The notes under the pieces are model-generated. The model was not told where the DNA came from and ran no database searches. It saw nothing but the letters and a program-made list of their open reading frames with translations. DNA of 5,189 bases from Bacteroidota bacterium (GTDB taxonomy: Bacteria > Bacteroidota > Rhodothermia > Balneolales > HLUCCA01), in assembly GCA_003448835.1 (NCBI GenBank), contig DLXM01000347.1:1-5189 (forward strand). Direction: 5' to 3'. Both the position numbers and the translations under genes were made by a program. Positions 1-4,398 of this stretch are shown here, one piece after another. Position 1 is the first letter of the stretch. The number at the start of each line of letters is the position of its first letter.

Positions 1-452
1 GCTCCATCACCGGTAAAAGCAAAAACGACTTGTTCTTCTTTGTTTAATGTAGCTGCAAGTGCGAGTCCGTCACCGACCGGTAACATAGCACCCAGGTGAG
101 AAATCATGCCAACAATTCGATGTTCTGGAATTCCAAAATGAAAAGAGCGTTCACGACCTCGCGTATATCCATCTTTTTTGCCGAAAAGTTGACAGAAAAG
201 GGGATATAGCGGAACATTTCTGGTTGTAAATACCCCAAGATTTCTGTGCATCGTTAGGATGTAGTCGTTTTCGGTAGCAGCTAGTGTTGTTCCAACTGCA
301 ATTGCTTCCTGCCCAATTCCGGAAAACCATTTCGATATTTTGTTCTGCCGCAACAAGATAAGCATGCGTTCTTCGATGGTACGTGGCAATTGGAGTGCTT
401 TATAGTAATCAATTGCTTCACTTCTTGATAAATTTAGGCCGGGGACTTTCAT
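1..452 (-). CDS. 2-oxoacid dehydrogenase E1 component, N-terminal part (partial, runs off left edge)
   Basis: This is the thiamine-diphosphate-dependent E1 of a branched-chain/pyruvate-type 2-oxoacid dehydrogenase complex, which decarboxylates a 2-oxoacid and passes the acyl group to E2 lipoyl domains in the cytoplasm. The visible 150 residues start MKVPGLNLSR at the ATG at 452-450. They carry the E1-alpha hallmarks in order: GIGQEAIAVG (about 45-54), MHRNLG (68-73), GRERSFH (99-105), GMISHLG (115-121) and TGDG (147-150), the start of the ThDP/Mg-binding GDG motif. The rest, including the NN half of that motif, lies beyond position 1. The wording SKWFSGIGQEA and HRNLGVFTTRN resembles, from memory, the long alpha/beta-fused E1 proteins of Bacteroidota and relatives (about 650-700 residues), but the fusion cannot be seen here. 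No upstream in-frame ATG exists before a TGA at 512-510, so the ATG is the best start; no clear Shine-Dalgarno precedes it. The gene is divergent from the polyamine genes. The family is secure; substrate choice (branched-chain versus pyruvate) is inferred. Confidence 0.9.
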   Translation of the reverse strand, partial: MKVPGLNLSRSEAIDYYKALQLPRTIEERMLILLRQNKISKWFSGIGQEAIAVGTTLAATENDYILTMHRNLGVFTTRNVPLYPLFCQLFGKKDGYTRGRERSFHFGIPEHRIVGMISHLGAMLPVGDGLALAATLNKEEQVVFAFTGDG

Positions 453-622
453 TATGGTTATAAATGTTCGTATATTTATTGTTCTGTAAAACAAACGCTG
501 TAGATGATTTCATCTCTGCTAAGTGAAACAGAAATGGCAAGACAGATTTTAAGGATTTTATTGCGTAATTAAATATTCTTTTTGGAATTATTTTTTACGA
601 AATTATCTTTCAGAATGTATTG
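453..622. other. AT-rich divergent intergenic DNA
   Basis: This is the left part of the gap between the E1 gene (minus) and speD (plus). It is strongly AT-rich: I counted 30 G+C in the 120 bases 541-660, or 25%. It must hold the E1 promoter unless that gene is expressed from readthrough. I searched the minus strand for TAnnTTTG and for sigma70-like boxes and saw no convincing pair. No coding potential or RNA gene is evident. Confidence 0.6.
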
Positions 623-653
623 TTGTTAAAAAGTTAACATCCGTTTACCTTTT
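623..653 (+). promoter_or_regulatory. Candidate Bacteroidetes-type promoter for the polyamine operon
   Basis: TTG at 623-625 is followed, after a 20-nt gap, by TACCTTTT at 646-653. This matches seven of the eight positions of the Bacteroidota -7 element TAnnTTTG, with the usual -33 TTG. Transcription would start near 656-662, which gives speD a 5' leader of about 250 nt. It is the best match in the gap on the plus strand, but such short AT-rich motifs also arise by chance. A sigma70 reading (TTGTTA, 17-nt spacer, TTACCT-like) is possible but weaker. Confidence 0.4.
624..639. promoter_or_regulatory. Inverted repeat (possible operator) inside the promoter spacer
   Basis: TGTTAA (624-629), AAAG, TTAACA (634-639) is a perfect 6+6 inverted repeat. 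It overlaps the candidate -33 element and lies within the spacer before the -7 element, where a bound repressor would block RNA polymerase. No partner regulator is encoded in the window. The repeat is short and AT-rich, so the operator role is inferred from position only. Confidence 0.35.
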
Positions 654-849
654 AAGGCGAATAGAAGAAATTGAACATTTATGTATTACGTTTACTGAAT
701 TATCAGTTCCTGAAAGTCCAATACGGAAAGCCCGCAGGTAACACTGCAACCCAAGGCGACTTCGTATCTGGTATAGGTTCGTTGTGCTCATTTGAGTCTA
801 ACGTACGTACCTGGTACAGCAAGTTGCTTTTTTCATTTTATGACCAACC

Positions 850-873
850 CTCAGGCACCAGCTGGTGTCGGAG
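850..873 (+). promoter_or_regulatory. Stable hairpin upstream of the speD start
   Basis: Arms CTC (850-852) and GGCACC (854-859) pair with GGTGTC (864-869) and GAG (871-873). The loop is AGCT, with one A-G mismatch and one G-T wobble. The core CACCAGCTGGTG (856-867) is a perfect 12-base palindrome. It ends about 30 nt before the Shine-Dalgarno AGGGG and has no T-run after it, so it is not an intrinsic terminator. CCCT (848-851), at its foot, is complementary to AGGG (903-906), so opening the lower stem could cover the ribosome-binding site. A dimeric protein site on DNA is an alternative reading. Confidence 0.4.
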
Positions 874-902
874 TCATCAATTCACACTTATATCTAACAG
901 GT

Positions 903-907
903 AGGGG
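903..907 (+). promoter_or_regulatory. Shine-Dalgarno site of speD
   Basis: AGGGG lies 3 nt before the ATG at 911; CAGGTAGGGG (898-907) is the purine-rich context. The spacing is short. It supports the ATG at 911 as the start. The stop codon (TAG, 902-904) of the open leader frame overlaps it. Confidence 0.55.
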
Positions 908-910
908 TAA

Positions 911-1324
911 ATGAAAGCATTAGGTAGACAAATTCTTGTAGAATTCTACGACTGTGACGCTGACGTTATTAATGACGTAACAATGGTCGAAGAAATTTTA
1001 CTGACCGCAACGCGGGCTGCCAAAGCAAGTATCATCTCTCACAATTTTCACAAGTTCAGTCCACATGGCATTAGTGGAACTGTAGTTATCGCCGAATCAC
1101 ACGTAGCTATTCACACCTGGCCGGAATACAATTATGCGGCTGTGGATATCTTTACATGCGGAGAAACTATTGATCCATGGATTATTCAAGAGTACATCAA
1201 AGAACATTTCTTTTCTAAGAATGTATCAAGCATGGAAATGAAACGTGGAATGTTTAAAGTCGGTCCAGGCGAAGAACTACTCTTTAAGCCAAAAAATTCC
1301 GGCGCTGTAAAAATTCTGAACTGA
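911..1324 (+). CDS. speD: S-adenosylmethionine decarboxylase proenzyme (prokaryotic class 1B)
   Basis: This enzyme decarboxylates S-adenosylmethionine to decarboxylated SAM, the aminopropyl donor for spermidine synthesis, in the cytoplasm. The 137-residue protein has the length of the short Bacillus/Thermotoga type (also called speH). The processing site is intact: AESHVAIHTWPEY at 61-73 places the cleavage between Glu62 and Ser63, and Ser63 becomes the pyruvoyl group of the alpha chain. His68 and Cys83 (in FTCGE, 82-85) match the processing and proton-donor residues known from the Thermotoga maritima enzyme at identical numbers. The N-terminus MKALGRQILVEFYDCD and the FHKFSPHGISG segment (46-56) are family-typical. 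The ATG follows AGGGG closely. It is the first gene of the pdaD-speE run, 25 nt ahead of pdaD. The long structured leader upstream suggests RNA-level control. The identification is firm. Confidence 0.97.
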   Translation: MKALGRQILVEFYDCDADVINDVTMVEEILLTATRAAKASIISHNFHKFSPHGISGTVVIAESHVAIHTWPEYNYAAVDIFTCGETIDPWIIQEYIKEHFFSKNVSSMEMKRGMFKVGPGEELLFKPKNSGAVKILN

Positions 1325-1349
1325 AATCTCTTATTAAATTATTAGTAAA

Positions 1350-1838
1350 ATGACAGGTTTAACCAACCAAATGGTACGCACTCCAAATATCTATTCATTG
1401 GTAAGGGGTAAAGGAGAGGCACGAATGCCTCTTAATGCGTTTGACATGGCCTTATTGGATGCAGGTGTAGGCGATACAAATCTTGTTCGAATGAGTAGTA
1501 TTGTTCCTCCGGCTTGTAAACAAGTTCGTGAGATTATCTTGCCTAAAGGTGGACTCATTCCTATAGCTTATGCACAAATTGGATCAACGACCCCGGGTGA
1601 AATCATCTCAGCTGCTATTGCAGTTGGTATCCCTGAGGACGATTCTGAGCCGGGTGTAATCATGGAACATGAAGACACTAAACCCCTGAGTCACGTTGAA
1701 GCTACTGTTCGTCAAATGTGTGTAGATGCATTTGAATACCGAAACAGAAAGTTACGCGAAGTGAAATCATTGGGTATTGAATACACCGTCAAAGAGTGTG
1801 GTGCAGTATTCGCTGCGGCAGTTCTTTGGTACGAATAA
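1350..1838 (+). CDS. pdaD: Pyruvoyl-dependent arginine decarboxylase
   Basis: This enzyme converts arginine to agmatine and CO2, the entry step from arginine into polyamines, using a self-made pyruvoyl group rather than PLP. The 162 residues align by eye along their whole length with the Methanocaldococcus jannaschii enzyme (165 residues). The LVRMSSIVPP segment at 45-54 gives the cleavage between Ser49 and Ser50, yielding a beta chain of 49 residues and an alpha chain of 113. Asn44 and Glu106 correspond to the archaeal Asn47 and Glu109 active-site residues. PLNAFDMALLDAGVG (27-41), TPGEIISAAIAV (81-92) and the C-terminal FAAAVLWYE are family hallmarks. The start at 1350 lacks a good Shine-Dalgarno (AT-rich TTAGTAAA before it); Met8 is an in-frame alternative that would trim only the tail. 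Its stop overlaps the speE ribosome-binding site. This family is best known from archaea and occurs patchily in bacteria such as Chlorobi and Chlamydiae. Arginine as substrate is inferred from family and neighbours. Confidence 0.95.
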   Translation: MTGLTNQMVRTPNIYSLVRGKGEARMPLNAFDMALLDAGVGDTNLVRMSSIVPPACKQVREIILPKGGLIPIAYAQIGSTTPGEIISAAIAVGIPEDDSEPGVIMEHEDTKPLSHVEATVRQMCVDAFEYRNRKLREVKSLGIEYTVKECGAVFAAAVLWYE

Positions 1839-1842
1839 GGAG
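1837..1842 (+). promoter_or_regulatory. Shine-Dalgarno site of speE overlapping the pdaD stop
   Basis: AAGGAG lies 8 nt before the speE ATG at 1851. It shares two bases with the pdaD TAA (1836-1838). It is the clearest ribosome-binding site in the window. The overlap favours translational coupling of speE to pdaD and fixes the speE start. Confidence 0.75.
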
Positions 1843-1850
1843 TTACACGG

Positions 1851-2702
1851 ATGCCTTTTCAATATCTTGAGTATTACAATGGCACAACGGGACTCTCCGT
1901 TGGCGTGAACAAGGTTTTGTTTTCAGAACAAACTCCCTTTCAAAAAGTTGAAGTTTATGAAACAGATACCTGGGGAAACCTGATGACCATAGATGGTATG
2001 GTGATGTTATCTGAAAAAGATGAATTCGTTTACCATGAAATGATTGCACATGTTGCTTGTTTCTCTCACCCGAATCCAAAACGTGTGTTAATTATTGGTG
2101 GAGGTGATGGGGGAACTGCACGTGAAGTCCTAAAACACCCGAGTGTTGAACATGTTGATATGGTCGAAATTGATGAAGCAGTTGTACGCGCATCAAAGCT
2201 ACACATGCCGAATGTCGGAGATTTCTCAAATCCAAAACTTCATGTGCTTTATGAAAACGGTTTAACTTTTGTGGATGATATTCCTAACAAATATGATGTG
2301 ATTATCATAGATGGATCTGATCCGGTTGGACCGGCAGTGGATCTTTTCAAACAGGAATTTTACGATAAATGTTATGCTGCACTATCTGAAAATGGTGTTC
2401 TGACGGGACAGACTGAAAGTCCATGGGTTCCCGGATATCATGAAAGCATGCAGTCGGTTTTTGGGGCTCTAAAAAATGCATTCGATCTATCAAAAATGTA
2501 TTTAGCATTTATCCCTTTGTATCCGACCGGAATGTGGTCTATGGCTTACGCAAGTAAGGGTATTGACCCATTGTCATCTGAAGTCATTGAAAGAGTCCAG
2601 AAGGGACTTGCAAGCTTCGGCAGTTCTCTTAAGTATTATAATAAGGATATTCACACCGCCTCATTTGCTCTACCAGGATTTGTTAGGGAAATAATTGAAT
2701 AA
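1851..2702 (+). CDS. speE: Spermidine synthase family aminopropyltransferase
   Basis: SpeE transfers the aminopropyl group of decarboxylated SAM to an amine acceptor, normally putrescine to give spermidine plus methylthioadenosine, in the cytoplasm. The 283 residues match the usual bacterial length. An N-terminal beta domain (about 1-60) carries the family stretch DGMVMLSEKDEFVYHEM (49-64). The Rossmann methyltransferase-like fold follows, with GGGDGG (83-88), the acidic MVEID (104-108), YDVIIIDGSDPVGPA (148-162; the gate loop, with acceptor-binding Asp154 and Asp157), QTESPW (187-192) and YPTGMWS (224-230). The gate is DGSD rather than the commoner DSSD/DSTD; both aspartates are kept. The gene starts 12 nt after pdaD behind a strong Shine-Dalgarno. 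With no agmatinase nearby, agmatine is a possible acceptor, as in Thermus and some archaea. The motifs do not discriminate, so the family call is firm and the acceptor is open. Confidence 0.95.
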   Translation: MPFQYLEYYNGTTGLSVGVNKVLFSEQTPFQKVEVYETDTWGNLMTIDGMVMLSEKDEFVYHEMIAHVACFSHPNPKRVLIIGGGDGGTAREVLKHPSVEHVDMVEIDEAVVRASKLHMPNVGDFSNPKLHVLYENGLTFVDDIPNKYDVIIIDGSDPVGPAVDLFKQEFYDKCYAALSENGVLTGQTESPWVPGYHESMQSVFGALKNAFDLSKMYLAFIPLYPTGMWSMAYASKGIDPLSSEVIERVQKGLASFGSSLKYYNKDIHTASFALPGFVREIIE

Positions 2703-2721
2703 CCGATAATTTCCTTCCATC

Positions 2722-4398
2722 GTGAAGGCAATTAAAATTATAATTTTCGTATTTCAAGGATTGTTTGTCCTTACTCAATCGGGTATAGGACAACAATCCT
2801 TTTTTAATATCAGTGATCTGCAAAATTCGGATACTGTTGAACTGCGAATTCCATTTGATTCTAGTTCCACAAATAATTCACTTGATCTTAAAATAGTACA
2901 AGAACTGGTTGATTCGGGTTATTTTGACGTGGAATTAGATTCGACTTTTCGTGAGGATGAGAATATTGTTTACAAAATTAACCTAGGTCAAAGATATAAA
3001 TTAACAGAGCTTTTTATTCAAAGCAACATTGATACACTTAGATTTCACAGGGATGAATATTTCGATGTCGTCAATATAAAGTCTTTTATCCAAGGTCAAT
3101 TGTCTTCTAACGAGCGAAATGGTTATGCTTATTCAACAATTTCAGTCTCGAAAATCGAAAAAAGTGATGAGAATACTATCAAGGTCTACTTAAATCATGA
3201 ATTGGGACCCCTCATTAAAATAAATAGCCTCTTTTTTAATGGTAACCAGCAATTATCCGATGCATATTTAGTTAAACTTACTCGTTTTGATACAAATTCA
3301 ATTTTTTCACCTTCGCAATATTCAGATATTGAAATAACTCTTCGAAATAGTTTATTTATTCAGGATGTCAGGCACTTAGGGATTATTAAACAAAAGGATG
3401 AGTATTATTATGGATTTGAAGTGACTGAAACCCGATCCAGCAGCTTGGATTTAATAGTCGGATATGAACCTGATGCTGCAAAAGGAAGTAAATTTGTTGG
3501 GAATGGGAGTCTTCGGTTAATCAATTTATTTTCTGAAGGTAGTTTAGCCTGGCTTGAGTTTCAGAAATTAACAGGTTCCGACTCAAGATTAAACTTTGAA
3601 TACGATCAATTTTGGTTTAATCGGGTTCCTGTTCAAGTAGGTACCAAATTTCGGTTTACTCAGCGAGATAGTTCATATCAAAAAATTAGTACCAGATTCT
3701 CGACTTCAGTCATGTTAGGCGATAATTATTCTGTAGGAGCTTTTGCAGGGTATAATTCCACTCGAGGTGTAAATTCTAATGTAATGGGAAATACCGCCAA
3801 TAATGGTGAAATTGAGGGTGGGATCAGTTTAGAAATTTCAGATCTGGATCGAAGAATTTCTCCTACAAATGGATACATAATTAATATCGGATTATCCACA
3901 GGTTTAAAAAAAATACATTCCAATTTAACATCAGAATACCCCAGAAAACGATTTGCCAAACAATCGATAAACTTAAGTACTCAAGTTTATCGAAGAGTAT
4001 CTAACCAGGTAATATTTACATCCACCATAAACACATCTTATTTGAAAATGGATCAATATTTTGATGATGATTTATTTGTTTTTGGTGGGACAAAAAGTAT
4101 GAGAGGTTACAGAGAAGAACAATTTCGATCCAGTTCTTATGTTTGGGGTGATACTGAATTGAGATATTTGATTGATGATATTTCATATTTATTCGTTTTT
4201 GGAGCAGTGGGATATCATCAATATCCGATAGATCATGTGTTGAATAATCAATTGCAAGCCAATCAATTACTGTATAGCAGTGGATTCGGATTGAATTATA
4301 AAATAAGAATTGGGCTTTTGAAACTTACCTATGCTGTGGGAAGTCAGGATCAATTAATGAATGGTAAAGTTCATTTTGGTATCACGAACTTTTTCTAA
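2722..4398 (+). CDS. Omp85 family outer-membrane protein, TamA-like (POTRA repeats plus beta-barrel)
   Basis: This is an Omp85-superfamily outer-membrane protein, probably involved in inserting or exporting proteins or lipids across the outer membrane. It starts at GTG 2722, with no clear Shine-Dalgarno. The first codons encode a signal peptide: MKAIK, a hydrophobic stretch to about residue 19, then SGIGQ as the likely cleavage region (20-24). Residues about 35-235 look like three POTRA-type repeats; the clearest are INLGQRYKLTELFI (86-99) and LGPLIKINSLFFNGN (161-175). The barrel follows from about 240, with DRRISPTNGY (376-385), the lid-loop hallmark FGGTKSMRGY (454-463, the (V/I)RGF-type motif as MRGY) and a C-terminal aromatic NFF. 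Three POTRAs and 558 residues fit TamA (577 in E. coli) better than BamA (five POTRAs, about 800). It begins 19 nt after speE, suggesting co-transcription. No TamB partner is in view. The superfamily is firm; the TamA assignment is moderate. Confidence 0.85.
   Translation: MKAIKIIIFVFQGLFVLTQSGIGQQSFFNISDLQNSDTVELRIPFDSSSTNNSLDLKIVQELVDSGYFDVELDSTFREDENIVYKINLGQRYKLTELFIQSNIDTLRFHRDEYFDVVNIKSFIQGQLSSNERNGYAYSTISVSKIEKSDENTIKVYLNHELGPLIKINSLFFNGNQQLSDAYLVKLTRFDTNSIFSPSQYSDIEITLRNSLFIQDVRHLGIIKQKDEYYYGFEVTETRSSSLDLIVGYEPDAAKGSKFVGNGSLRLINLFSEGSLAWLEFQKLTGSDSRLNFEYDQFWFNRVPVQVGTKFRFTQRDSSYQKISTRFSTSVMLGDNYSVGAFAGYNSTRGVNSNVMGNTANNGEIEGGISLEISDLDRRISPTNGYIINIGLSTGLKKIHSNLTSEYPRKRFAKQSINLSTQVYRRVSNQVIFTSTINTSYLKMDQYFDDDLFVFGGTKSMRGYREEQFRSSSYVWGDTELRYLIDDISYLFVFGAVGYHQYPIDHVLNNQLQANQLLYSSGFGLNYKIRIGLLKLTYAVGSQDQLMNGKVHFGITNFF

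Larger units (their letters stand above)
656..910 (+). promoter_or_regulatory. Structured 5' leader of speD, possible cis-regulatory RNA (class not recognised)
   Basis: Base composition changes sharply here. I counted 56 G+C in the 112 bases 709-820 (50%), against 25% in 541-660, although no convincing gene is present. Pairings visible in the RNA sense are: a hairpin ACTGA (694-698)/TCAGT (703-707) with loop ATTA; a nested stem CCA+ATACG (718-725) with CGTAT+TGG (763-771, one bulged C), then GCC (730-732)/GGC (755-757), then GCAG (734-737)/CTGC (744-747) closing the loop GTAACA; optional closure CCT (709-711)/AGG (775-777); GTAC (803-806)/GTAC (814-817); and a strong hairpin at 850-873. A run of six T lies at 828-833. 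AACC (748-751) could form a pseudoknot with GGTT (776-779). I could not match this to SAM-I, SAM-II, TPP, cobalamin, glycine, c-di-GMP, fluoride or ykkC consensus sequences from memory. The position before a SAM-consuming decarboxylase suggests SAM or polyamine sensing, but this is inference. Confidence 0.45.

Noticed and set aside
709..775. Known riboswitch or RNA (SAM-I through GCAACC, cobalamin through CCCGCA..ACTG, RNase P through GAAAGTCC and GGTAAC)
   Set aside because: Each match is a few bases long and the remaining conserved parts of those RNAs are absent or out of order. Rfam searching is needed before any class name is used.
819..833. Intrinsic terminator GCAA-G-TTGC followed by TTTTTT in the speD leader
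   Set aside because: The loop would be a single base, so this local hairpin cannot form. GCAAC (746-750) could pair with GTTGC (823-827), but with a loop of about 70 nt, which is not a classical terminator.
671..904. Protein-coding gene of 77 codons on the plus strand
   Set aside because: It starts at TTG without a ribosome-binding site, has no recognisable family, and coincides with the paired leader RNA. It is kept only as a low-interest finding, not as a gene.
1843..2079. Minus-strand open frame of 78 codons
   Set aside because: It is antisense to the well-supported speE and has no family resemblance; it is a shadow frame.
3726..3959. Minus-strand open frame of 77 codons
   Set aside because: It is antisense to the Omp85 barrel region and has no independent support.
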